From assembly GCA_029782025.1 (NCBI GenBank), contig JAKOVR010000213.1, forward strand, positions 87,202 through 151,201: a DNA stretch of 64,000 nt. The letters are read 5' to 3'. The DNA comes from Actinomycetes bacterium. Lineage in GTDB: Bacteria; Actinomycetota; Acidimicrobiia; Acidimicrobiales; Acidimicrobilacustridaceae. Numbering within the stretch: the first letter of the stretch is position 1; the number at the start of each line of letters is the position of its first letter. This document shows positions 13,389 through 20,903 of the stretch, piece by piece. The position numbers were made by a program, and so were the translations under genes. Below the pieces are notes generated by a model that saw nothing but the letters and a program-made list of their open reading frames with translations, had not been told where the DNA came from and searched no databases.

Positions 13389-14306
13389 ATGTACGACCCC
13401 ACCACCGGCACCTTCCTCACCCGCGACCCCCTCGACGGAGTCGACGGCACCACCACCGTCGCCAACCCCTACCACTACGTGCTGAACGACCCGCTCAACC
13501 TGGCCGACCCGATGGGGCTGCGGCCATCGGAGAGTCCGAAGTTTTCGGTGACGTTCGAGGTGAGCGGGCCACCTTGTGGGGACAACAGTTTGCGGCAGGT
13601 CACCGCTGACCATGCCGCGGGGATCTACCAGGCCATTGTCGGCGGCGACGTCATTGACGTGGACCAGATGCTCGGGCTCTTGACTGGAGGGTCGCCACAT
13701 ACCGGTTGGACGATCAAGAGACCCCTCCGTCTGAGTGCGATGCCGTGGGCCCGGGGGAAGTACTGCAACAACTCGGCGGCGTTCTGGACCGGAGAAAACC
13801 TGACCGGTGCGTTCGTTGTGGCAGGTGCGATGGGTGGTCCTTCAGCGGAGGCTGCGGAGGCTGCCGCGCAGCTTGGTGGCAAGGCAGCGGCCGCCAGATC
13901 AGCGCTGAGCGCTGGTGGTCGTCGCAACGTGGCGATCGTGGCATTTTCTGTCGATGAAGCAACGGGCGAGCTTCGAACTGTCAGTGGGCAGGCTCCGAGA
14001 CCGGGGTCGGTTGGGATGCCTGAGACCCCTCGCTACACACCGAAGGTGTCGGGGGGGTTCCTTCGGAACGCCGATGCCGAATACAAGTTGATCGAGGAGT
14101 TGGCGGCAACGATCGGCCCACCGTCGGAAAGCGTGAGCGGGACGGTCGCGGTCTACTCGGAACAAGCGATCTGTTCGTCGTGTCAGTCGGTGATCAGCGC
14201 CTTCGGACGGGACTATCCGAACTTGACTGTCAAGACGTTCAGCGGCAAGGGAAGCTACTGGGACTTCGTGACTGTGTTCACCGGCGAGGCCAATCACGGT
14301 GGCTGA
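13389..14306 (+). CDS. Rhs core end fused to a deaminase-fold toxin tip
   Basis: 305 residues if read from ATG 13389; the true start is uncertain. Residues 1-46 are the Rhs-associated core end (MYDPTTGTFLTRDP, NPYHYVLNDPLNLADPMG), after which variable toxins are attached. The C-terminal 110 residues hold the zinc-deaminase signature in its DxE form: NADAEYKLIEELA (Asp229, Glu231) and ICSSC (Cys262, Cys265), matching the BURPS668_1122-type toxin deaminases (PF14424 in my judgement). Such toxins deaminate nucleic-acid bases. The next gene overlaps it by 8 bases and looks like the immunity gene. It may be expressed as a small stand-alone protein. Confidence 0.72.
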   Translation: MYDPTTGTFLTRDPLDGVDGTTTVANPYHYVLNDPLNLADPMGLRPSESPKFSVTFEVSGPPCGDNSLRQVTADHAAGIYQAIVGGDVIDVDQMLGLLTGGSPHTGWTIKRPLRLSAMPWARGKYCNNSAAFWTGENLTGAFVVAGAMGGPSAEAAEAAAQLGGKAAAARSALSAGGRRNVAIVAFSVDEATGELRTVSGQAPRPGSVGMPETPRYTPKVSGGFLRNADAEYKLIEELAATIGPPSESVSGTVAVYSEQAICSSCQSVISAFGRDYPNLTVKTFSGKGSYWDFVTVFTGEANHGG

Positions 14307-14646
14307 CGATCAATGGTCAGCGGCTCACCAAGCGATCGAGGACGAGCTTGTAGAGGCCCTCGCCTTGATGTTGGCTGAAGGCGTTGAAGTTGATCAAGCA
14401 GATAGCTACGGCGGGTTCACCCTGTTGCACCACGCGATCGATGTTGAGCGCGACGCTGCCGCGCAAACGGGAGGGCCGCTGACCGCGGACATGACTCGGG
14501 TGATCCTGTCTTACGGACCGAACCTTCAGCTTCGTGACGCCGAAGGCCGAACGCCGCTGGACTTCGCTCTCGAGATCGATCATCAACTCGCCGTCGGCCT
14601 CATCCGCGAGCAACTGGGTCAGCCCTTCTCACCGCGTGAACCGTGA
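14299..14646 (+). CDS. Ankyrin-repeat immunity protein for the deaminase toxin
   Basis: 115 residues from GTG 14299, overlapping the toxin stop. It contains two ankyrin-type units, DSYGGFTLLHHAID and DAEGRTPLDFALE, separated by a helical linker. Ankyrin proteins of this size are known immunity partners of polymorphic toxins, including deaminases; the overlap with the toxin gene supports that role here. Base composition is visibly less GC-rich than the surrounding chromosome, in line with transfer. Protection would be by direct binding to the toxin in the cytoplasm (inference). Confidence 0.72.
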   Translation: MADDQWSAAHQAIEDELVEALALMLAEGVEVDQADSYGGFTLLHHAIDVERDAAAQTGGPLTADMTRVILSYGPNLQLRDAEGRTPLDFALEIDHQLAVGLIREQLGQPFSPREP

Positions 14647-14829
14647 CCGGAGGGGCGGTGATGGCTGCTACGGGTTGGCCGGCTCGGTTCGGATCGTGGT
14701 GAGGGCGTGCTGGTGACTTGCCGGCCGACGGGAGCGTTTACTTGATCAGGGTAGCTGTGAGGCCTGCGACCTAGCGAGGGTTGGTCATCGCCTCGTCGAG
14801 CTTCATCAGCGAGACGGGCAGAGGACGTT

Positions 14830-15225
14830 TCAGCCGGTGCCGGCGAGGGTGCGGAGTCGGGTGCGGGTGACGAGGGCGTCGAGGTGGTTGAGGAGGGCGG
14901 CGCGGTCGTCGTCGGAGAGTTCGTCGAGGGCGGCGAGGTTGTCGCCGAGGGCGTTTTCGGGGGCGTTGAAGGGTCGGCGGGGTGCGGTGTCGACGAGGAG
15001 GTGGTCGCAGGAGACGTCGAGGGCTTGGGCGAGTTTGACGACGACGTCGGCGGATGGGGTGATCTTGTCGTTCTCGTAGCGGCTGATCTGGCCGGCGTCG
15101 GTGCCGATGCGGTCGCCGAGGTCGCCTTGGGACCAGTTGCGCTCTTTGCGCAGGGTGCGGATGCGTGCTCCGAGGGCCATCGCTTGTCCTGTCGAGGTTG
15201 GGTGTGGCGCCCATTGTGTGACCAT
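14830..15225 (-). CDS. XRE-family HTH regulator
   Basis: 131 residues. The helix-turn-helix is seen in LGARIRTLRKERNWSQGDLGDRIG, with GQISRYENDKITPSADVVVKLAQAL following, typical of Cro/C1-type repressors. I keep the start at 15225 because AAGGAG lies seven bases before that ATG; an internal ATG at 15180 is a weaker alternative. It is transcribed away from the transposase and faces the toxin/immunity pair. It may control the island genes or its own promoter. No partner toxin is seen next to it. Confidence 0.75.
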   Translation of the reverse strand: MVTQWAPHPTSTGQAMALGARIRTLRKERNWSQGDLGDRIGTDAGQISRYENDKITPSADVVVKLAQALDVSCDHLLVDTAPRRPFNAPENALGDNLAALDELSDDDRAALLNHLDALVTRTRLRTLAGTG

Positions 15226-15351
15226 TCGTGCTCCTTGTGGGTGCCGGAAATGCAGTTCCGCTGCCGATTGCGCAAGTTCTCACGCCCGGGATGTGCGTCC
15301 GGGCGCGTTGAAGCTGAGGCAGCCGGTGTGTGGTGCTCGGGGTGGCGTCTC

Positions 15352-16470
15352 TCAGGCGGCGGTGCGGTATTCGTGGGTGAGGCCGCTGAGCACGTCGCGG
15401 CGCAGGATGGGGATGGGCCCAGCTCGGGGGTCGCGGGTGGGGTGGTCCTCGGCCCGTCCGTAGGGCGGTTCCTGGGCGAGGCTACGGTGGGGGCGGTGGT
15501 GGTTGTAATGGCTGACGTACTCGTCGAGGATGCGGTGCAGGTGGCGGGTACCCAGGATGAGGAAGTGGTCGGTGCACTCGCGGCGCAGCGTGCCGATGAC
15601 ACGTTCGCAGATGGCGTTGGCTTTCGGGCTGCGGAACGGGGTGGGGATCACGCGGATGTCGCTGCTGGTGAAGACGTGGTCGAACAGGTCGGGGGCGTAC
15701 TGTTCGCCGCGGTCGCGGATCACGAACTTGATCGTGGCGCCCATGTCGTCGAGGCGCATGAGCAGGCCTTTGGCGGCGTTGGTGGTGAACCTCGCGGTGG
15801 GACGGTCGGTGACGGCGATGTGGAGGATCTCGCGGGTGGCGTGGTGGATGAACACGAGCACGTGGAGATGGCGTAGCCCAATGGTGGGGACGGTGAAGAA
15901 GTCGCACGACACTATGCTGGCGGCCTGCTGGCGGAGGAACTGCGCCCAGGTCGACTCGCGGTTGCGGGGTGCCGGTGAGATGCCGTTGCGACGGAGGATG
16001 TCCCACACGGTCGACGCGCCGAGCCCGCTGTAGCCGAGGCCAGCGAGCTCACCGTGGATGCGCCGGTAGCCCCACGACGGGTTCTCGTTCGCGAGGCGGC
16101 ACACCAGTGCTTCGAGGTGTGCCTCGGTCCGGGGTCGGCCAGGGCGCCGACGCTTGGCCCGATAGACGCGCTGGTTGACGAAGCGGCGATGCCACGCCAG
16201 GAGCGTGGCCGGTTTGGCCAGGAACGTTCGGGGCCACCGGTCGCGGGCCACGAACCGCGACAGTGCGGCGAGCACCGCCCGGTCGGTCTCGATGTAGGCG
16301 GGCCGGGGAACCTGGCGGCGCAGCACGTCGAGCTGGTGGCGAAGCACGAGCACTTCGGCTTCGAGCTCGGCACGGGACCGGCCGCGCAGCGACAAGAACC
16401 GCAACGGCAACACCGCCACCGTGAACGCGAGCGGGACAGGCGCGAGGCGCCGGCGGAGACGGTCGAGCAT
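15352..16470 (-). CDS. Integrase-core (DDE) transposase
   Basis: About 372 residues from ATG 16470 (a longer frame reaches 16530). The N-terminal half is a helix-turn-helix region; the C-terminal half is an rve-type core with the acidic triad visible as CDFF (Asp), IRDRGEQYAPDLF (Asp) and NAICERVIGTLRREC (Glu), then HYNHHRPHRSL. This layout is of the IS3/IS481-like supergroup. I found no convincing terminal inverted repeats or target duplication, so the full insertion sequence is not delimited. It seems intact. Confidence 0.82.
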   Translation of the reverse strand: MLDRLRRRLAPVPLAFTVAVLPLRFLSLRGRSRAELEAEVLVLRHQLDVLRRQVPRPAYIETDRAVLAALSRFVARDRWPRTFLAKPATLLAWHRRFVNQRVYRAKRRRPGRPRTEAHLEALVCRLANENPSWGYRRIHGELAGLGYSGLGASTVWDILRRNGISPAPRNRESTWAQFLRQQAASIVSCDFFTVPTIGLRHLHVLVFIHHATREILHIAVTDRPTARFTTNAAKGLLMRLDDMGATIKFVIRDRGEQYAPDLFDHVFTSSDIRVIPTPFRSPKANAICERVIGTLRRECTDHFLILGTRHLHRILDEYVSHYNHHRPHRSLAQEPPYGRAEDHPTRDPRAGPIPILRRDVLSGLTHEYRTAA

Positions 16471-16690
16471 GGCGGCGCAGCGTAGGACCCACCCAGTTAA
16501 CCGGTCCTTGGCGTGTCGGCGCCTCAGCACCGAGACGTCGGGCCGAGGAGTACGCGCCTCGGTGCCGGCGCCGATTCCGAATGTATTGCGTGCCCGATTC
16601 CGATGGCGCTCGGCGGTGCTGGCGTGGCCGATGCCACGCGGAAGTAGAAGGCGGTCGCCAAGTGCCGGACCGGGTTCCTACACTGGTGAC

Positions 16691-16921
16691 ATGTCCGTGA
16701 CCGTTGATCTGCCTGACGAGCTGCTCGCCGCGTTGCGCGCCGAGGCCGAGCGTCGCGGCGTGTCGATCGAGGCGTTGATCGCCGAGTCGGTCAGCGAACA
16801 CGTCGAGGCCGGCCGGCCGCGGCGACGGCTGGCGATCGCAGGTGTGGGTGATTCCGGCGGCAAGCGCGGCTTCGCTCGTGACGCTGACGAGTTGTTGGCC
16901 GACGGCTTCGGCCGCGACTGA
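16691..16921 (+). CDS. vapB: VapB-type antitoxin
   Basis: 76 residues: a short ribbon-helix-helix beginning MSVTVDLPDELLAALRAEAE, with GVSIEALIAESV as the second helix, then a flexible tail that would wrap the toxin (GKRGFARDADELLADGFG). The vapC gene follows 17 bases downstream. TACACT at 16679-16684 lies six bases before ATG, so transcription probably starts at the start codon. As part of the island, the pair could act as an addiction module that retains it. Confidence 0.82.
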   Translation: MSVTVDLPDELLAALRAEAERRGVSIEALIAESVSEHVEAGRPRRRLAIAGVGDSGGKRGFARDADELLADGFGRD

Positions 16922-16938
16922 CCGTCGGGGCCGGTGCC

Positions 16939-17346
16939 GTGTTGATCGTGGACACGGGCCCGTTGGTCGCGACCGCGGACCGCGGCGATCCTGACCATGC
17001 CGCGTGCGACGAGCTCCTCGAAGTGTCGGCACCGTTGGTCACCACGGCGCTGGTGATCGCCGAGGCGGCGTTCCTGATCGCCCGCAACGTCGGCATCGCC
17101 GGTGAGGTCGCGTTGGCTGCCGATGTCGCCGAAGGACGCCTTGTCGTCGCCGAGTTGACCGGTGCCGATTGGATCCGGGTCCACGGGCTCGTGGATCGCT
17201 ACGCCGATCTGGGTCTCGGGATGACTGACGCGTCGGTCATCGCGCTCGCCGAGCGGCACGGCGCGACGCGCATCGCCACGTTGGACCACCGCCACTTCCG
17301 GGTCGTGCGCCCCGGGCACACGCCCGCCTTCGAGCTTGTGCCCTGA
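16939..17346 (+). CDS. vapC: VapC-type PIN-domain toxin
   Basis: 135 residues from GTG 16939. PIN ribonuclease residues are in place: Asp5 in IVDTGPLVA, Glu near 43 in VIAEAAFL, Asp near 97 in LGMTDASVI and Asp near 116 in TLDHRHF. VapC toxins cleave tRNA or rRNA loops with magnesium and are held by the VapB protein encoded just upstream. Nothing is missing from the active site, so it should be functional. A hairpin 17 bases after the stop probably ends the operon. Confidence 0.87.
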   Translation: MLIVDTGPLVATADRGDPDHAACDELLEVSAPLVTTALVIAEAAFLIARNVGIAGEVALAADVAEGRLVVAELTGADWIRVHGLVDRYADLGLGMTDASVIALAERHGATRIATLDHRHFRVVRPGHTPAFELVP

Positions 17347-17363
17347 CTCCAGCATCAGCACAT

Positions 17364-17386
17364 CGCCACCTGCGACACTGGTGGCG
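17364..17386 (+). terminator. Hairpin after vapC
   Basis: A perfect 7 bp stem, CGCCACC (17364-17370) with GGTGGCG (17380-17386), around a 9-base loop, placed just after the vapC stop. No T tract follows. Confidence 0.5.
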
Positions 17387-17871
17387 AGGAGGTGCGCTCG
17401 TGTCGGCCTGCCCGGGACCGGCGGCACCGGTCACGGCAGATCACGACCGGTGATCTCCGGGAAGGCCCACGCGCTCCGGAACTCTCAGCCGCTCGAAAGG
17501 GCGGCGCGTCGCCGTTGGGGACGGCGGCGCCGCCGACTGAGGCTCCCGTGGTGCTCCGGAGGCAGCCCCGGAGGGGTTGCAATCGTGTTCGCGTCGTCTT
17601 GGTGGTTCTGGCTCGCGGTTCGGGCCATGTCTCGCTGAAGGTCCTCGGATGCTGGTGACGTGCAGTCGTTCCTGTCGATGTCGTTTCGGGTTCGTGATCG
17701 CGATCCTGCGCTTGGTCCGCACCTCGGACTCGAGCTCGACCGTGTCCCGGAACTGCCCCTAGGCATCGCGTCCCGTGTCGGGCATCATGCGATCCCGGGC
17801 TCGTGTACTCGACGGCGACTGAAGGCCGGCGACGCGCATCGATCCGGATCCGCACGAACGAGAGGTTGACG
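17387..17871. other. Gene-free island segment before the recombinase
   Basis: 485 bases without a reading frame that resembles a protein family. Related integrative elements often have a small excisionase or HTH gene just before the integrase; none is evident here, so it was lost, has decayed, or is not of a kind I can recognise. The composition is less regular than the coding neighbours. GAGAGG at 17861-17866 is the ribosome binding site of the next gene. Confidence 0.4.
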
Positions 17872-19013
17872 ATGGCGAGCATCGACGATCGTCGGTTCAC
17901 GACGAAGGACGGCAAGCGAGTGAGGACCGGCTACTCCGGCTCCAAGCCTTGGCGAGCACGTTGGCGTGAGAGCCCGAACAGCCCGCAGCAAACCCAACAC
18001 TTCGCCACGAAGCGGGAGGCCGAGCGCCACCTCGTTGGGGTGCAGTCGGCGCTCATGCGGGGCGAGTACGTGAGGCCGGAGGACGGCCGAGTGACGTTCC
18101 GGGACTACGCCGAACGATGGCGAGCAGTGCAAGTGTCGAAGCCGTCGACGGCCACCAAGGTCGAGCAGAACCTCCGGCTCCATGTGTACCCCCGGCTCGG
18201 CGCCCGGCCGTTGTCGTCGGTCCGCCCGACCGACGTGCAAGCCCTCGTGCGGGCCCTGTCAGAGGCGCTGGCGCCGGCCACGGTCGAGAACGTCTACACG
18301 TACGTCACCGCAGTGTTCAGCGCGGCCGTCCGTGATCGGCTCATCACCCGGACGCCGTGCGACGGCATCCAGCTGCCTCGCGACCATGCGGTGAGCGAGG
18401 TCACCGTGCTCACGGTGGAACAGGTCGAGGCGCTGGAGTCGGTGCTGCCTGAGCGGTACCGGGCGGCTCTCTGTGCGGAGTTGGTCTCGGGCTCCGCGTT
18501 GGGGAGGTGCTCGGGCTCACGGTCGATCGGATCGACTTCCTCCGGCGCACGGTGAAGATCGATCGGCAAGCGGCGGTCGCCGGCGGCCCCGGGCTGGAGT
18601 CGGTGAAGACCAAGGCCTCGAACCGATTGCTGCCCCTGCCAGACGTCGTGTCGTTGTCGCTCGCCGAGCATCTGCATCGCTTCTCGACCGGCGACGATGG
18701 CCGCGTCTTCACCTCGGCCACGGGCGCCCCGCTTCGGCGCACCGCGTTCGGCGAGGTGTGGTCTCGTGCACGTAGGCGGGTCGACCTCGACGGCGTGAAG
18801 TTCCACGCGTGCCGCCACACCTACGCCAGCTCGCTCATCCTGGCCGGAGAGTCGGTTGTCGTGGTCCAGCGACGGCTCGGCCACGAATCCGCCGCCCTCA
18901 CGCTCAACGTGTACGGGCACCTCTTCCCCGACGCCGACGACCGCACCAGAGCGGCGATCGACGCGACGTACCGGAGGTCAGCCGGGCTGGGAACGGCGGC
19001 GGCTGAGGACTGA
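17872..19013 (+). pseudogene. Tyrosine recombinase/integrase, single-base frameshift
   Basis: The start ATG 17872 follows GAGAGG. The first frame gives the N-terminal arm-binding and SAM-like core-binding parts (RRFTTKDGKRVRTGYSG, TKVEQNLRLHVYPRLG). The catalytic part continues in another frame: GLGLRVGEVLGLTVD (first Arg), HACRHTYAS (His-x-x-Arg), RRLGHESAALTLNVYGH (His and the nucleophile Tyr). Adding one G in GCGGAG (18475-18480) restores a smooth RAALCAGVGLGLRVGEVLGL and one full protein of about 380 residues. The gene lies directly beside the right attachment core, as expected. It may be a true mutation or a read error in a G run. Confidence 0.85.
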
Positions 19014-19023
19014 CTGAGGACTG
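19004..19023 (+). repeat. Two TGAGGACTG repeats, 11 bp period (right arm sites)
   Basis: TGAGGACTG begins at 19004 and 19015. The first copy overlaps the recombinase stop codon. They have the same sequence, orientation and 11 bp step as the three copies at 12894-12924, and lie about 50 bases from the right core. Together they look like arm-type sites for the element recombinase. Confidence 0.7.
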
Positions 19024-19074
19024 GGACGCACCCGGCTCCGCGTTCATGCAGGTCAGAGGCCAGAAACGGCCGGC

Positions 19075-19104
19075 TCGGGCAAGAAGTTCAAGTTCTGCCA
19101 CGGG
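19075..19104 (+). repeat. attR core (30 bp direct repeat, former secA end)
   Basis: Identical over 30 bases to 12766-12795. It lies in the phase GSGKKFKFCHG and runs into CAGACCTGA (Gln-Thr-stop), which must be the chromosome's own secA ending before the insertion. It is the right-hand junction; no tRNA gene is involved. Confidence 0.87.
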
Positions 19105-19130
19105 CAGACCTGAAGAGCAGGCCAGAGGGC

Positions 19131-19164
19131 GACTCCCGGGTCGGGCGTCGCCGACCCGGGAGTC
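19131..19164. terminator. Stranded secA terminator, bidirectional
   Basis: A perfect 14 bp stem, GACTCCCGGGTCGG (19131-19144) with CCGACCCGGGAGTC (19151-19164), and a 6-base loop. It follows the former secA stop by about 18 bases and lies 6 bases from the stop of the opposing gene, so it was once the shared terminator. The island now separates it from secA by 6.3 kb. Confidence 0.8.
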
Positions 19165-19170
19165 GGTCGG

Positions 19171-19464
19171 TCAGGTGAAGGTCTGGAAGTTGACCGTTTC
19201 GGCGTCGATGACCTGCGAGGGTGCCGGAACCCCGGACGCTGCGAGCGCGGCGCCGAGACGTGACTCCATGAACGCGACCTGGGAGTCCTTGTTGTCCCAG
19301 ACCTCGGTCACCACCCAGCCCGTGGGCGTCGGCCCTCCGGTGTGCACGATCAAACCGTCGGGGTAGTCGCCCGTGCCGTCACGGCTGATGCCGAGTTTCT
19401 CGTTCACGGCCCAGTAGTCCGTCTCGCCCACACCCTCGAACACCAGAACCAATGTGTATGCCAT
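19171..19464 (-). CDS. Small dimeric alpha/beta-barrel-like protein
   Basis: 97 residues beginning MAYTLVLVFEGVGETDYWAVN. The pattern of a beta strand, helix, then GWVVTEVWDNKDSQVAFMES resembles ferredoxin-like dimeric alpha/beta barrel proteins of the antibiotic-monooxygenase (ABM) type that appear widely in actinobacteria. No catalytic residues can be assigned. It stands alone, facing the secA terminator. Confidence 0.65.
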   Translation of the reverse strand: MAYTLVLVFEGVGETDYWAVNEKLGISRDGTGDYPDGLIVHTGGPTPTGWVVTEVWDNKDSQVAFMESRLGAALAASGVPAPSQVIDAETVNFQTFT

Positions 19465-19773
19465 CGCGGTCTCCCTTTCGGTCGCAGTTGCGCGATCTTC
19501 GACGCCACCACGGCGCCTGGATCACCGATGGAGAACGATCCGCCGGCGTGCTCCGGTTCTCGTGGTCCGTGCGCCAGGACGCCCGTTGATGGCACCGAGC
19601 ACCGCCCCGGGCGGGGCCTGAGGTCCAGTGCCGGGTACCCCCGTGAAGATGGGCTGCACCGTGGGGGTGATCCTGTTCCCCCGGCCCCGACGCGGGCAGC
19701 CGGAGGTTCCCGTCCCCCGCTCCACGACCGGTAGTAGGTTGGCGGACCGAGCCAACCTCAAGGGGTGAGCAGC
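19465..19773. other. Intergenic region between divergent genes
   Basis: About 300 bases separating the ABM-like gene (minus) from a lipoprotein gene (plus). No reading frame with family character is visible. It should contain both promoters; AAGGGG at 19759-19764 is the ribosome binding site of the lipoprotein gene. Confidence 0.4.
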
Positions 19774-20268
19774 ATGCATCGACGTGGCGCGCGGGTGATC
19801 GGGCTGGTGGCGTTGATGGCCGTGCTGTCGGGATGTCGGGTCTTCGTCTTCCCGGAGTCGTTTGTCGGGGGCAACTACTTCGAATCGGAGGCCGTGACGA
19901 TCACCAACACGACGGCCGATTCGTACTTCGTCCGCATCGATTTCGACTGTGGCGCCGTGGTCGACGCCGGCGCCGGGGTATGGGTCGGCAACGACGAAGG
20001 GACCATCGGGGTCATCGGGCTACCGGGCACGACCCAGACGCACGTCTGCTCCGACACCCCGGCGCTCGCCTACCCGCAGGTCCTGACCGTCTTCGAGTTC
20101 CACGGCGCTCCGATGCGCCTCTTCGTGCTCGAACCCGGGGCTTCGATCACGTTGCGCGCCCGCGTCCTCAACACCGACGCCGCGAAGTTCCAGAACAAGG
20201 CGGTCCGGTTCGAGGCCTACGGCGACTGGTGCATCACGAGGTGCTACGACATGGTGAAGTTCACGTGA
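19774..20268 (+). CDS. Secreted lipoprotein, unknown function
   Basis: 164 residues from ATG 19774 (AAGGGG nine bases upstream; the GTG at 19765 is too close to it). The signal sequence ends in the lipobox LSGC. The mature part is beta rich (VTITNTTADSYFVRIDFDCG, LRARVLNTD) with four or more cysteines that could form disulfides, suggesting an immunoglobulin-like extracellular fold. I do not recognise the family. Confidence 0.7.
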   Translation: MHRRGARVIGLVALMAVLSGCRVFVFPESFVGGNYFESEAVTITNTTADSYFVRIDFDCGAVVDAGAGVWVGNDEGTIGVIGLPGTTQTHVCSDTPALAYPQVLTVFEFHGAPMRLFVLEPGASITLRARVLNTDAAKFQNKAVRFEAYGDWCITRCYDMVKFT

Positions 20269-20336
20269 TCCGAGTCCTTCGCTTCGCGCCTTGACCGGCT
20301 GAACGTCGCGCCCGCGTCAGCCACCCACAGCCGTCG

Positions 20337-20792
20337 TCAGAGGCTCATGAAGCCGATGATGTTGATGGTGATGATGGCCATGTAGAAGCCCACCACCAGC
20401 CAGAGCGCGCACAGGATCACGAGGCGGGGTCGGCGGAACAGGAAGTCGACGGCCAGCAGGGCGACGATGGCCAGCTTCAGGCCGAGGGCGCCGTTGGACT
20501 CGAGCAGGTCGCGCACCAGGGGGTTCATCTCCTCGCCGCCCCGTCGCACGACGAGCTGGGTGACCAGGACGTCGGCGACGTTGAGCACGGCCAGCAGGCC
20601 GATGGCGAGCAGACCGGCCCGCCGCAGCTCACGGGGGTCCTCCACCACGCGGCGGAGACCGAGGCGGCGGGCCGCGGCGGCCGCCGGCCCGGCGGCCTTG
20701 CGCACCGGTCGGCGGGCGGGGTGGGGGACCGGCGCCCGCGTGCGGCCCGAGCTGCCGGGAACAGCGGTGAGGTGCGGGGTCGGCGGCGTCAT
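20337..20792 (-). CDS. DUF5658-type membrane protein
   Basis: 151 residues with a basic, alanine/proline-rich N-terminus and three membrane segments. The motif NVADVLVTQLVVRRGGEEMNPL at the end of the first segment, written here in part as ADVLVTQ and EEMNPL, is the mark of the DUF5658 family, whose function is unknown. It converges with the preceding lipoprotein gene; a weak stem (20297-20302 with 20317-20322) lies between. It is divergent from prfB. Confidence 0.75.
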   Translation of the reverse strand: MTPPTPHLTAVPGSSGRTRAPVPHPARRPVRKAAGPAAAAARRLGLRRVVEDPRELRRAGLLAIGLLAVLNVADVLVTQLVVRRGGEEMNPLVRDLLESNGALGLKLAIVALLAVDFLFRRPRLVILCALWLVVGFYMAIITINIIGFMSL

Positions 20793-20903
20793 GATCGTGT
20801 CCTCACCCTCATGCTCGGCCGACGGTGGGGGCCCGTCCAGGGGCGAACGTCACGCGGGGGTGGTTCCCGCCCGGCGGGTGCCACCGGGTACGGTTGCCGG
20901 CCC

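Noticed and set aside
15300..16540. Terminal inverted repeats of the transposase element
   Set aside because: GCTGAGGC near 15311 and its complement near 16520 are similar only for about a dozen bases with mismatches; too weak to delimit an insertion sequence.
17355..17915. Minus-strand frame before the recombinase as an excisionase
   Set aside because: Arg/Thr/Ser-rich without a helix-turn-helix pattern; no credible start or neighbour logic.
19075..19113. Second SEC-C domain gene at the right junction
   Set aside because: Only 12 codons remain; it is the severed end of secA and not a separate gene.
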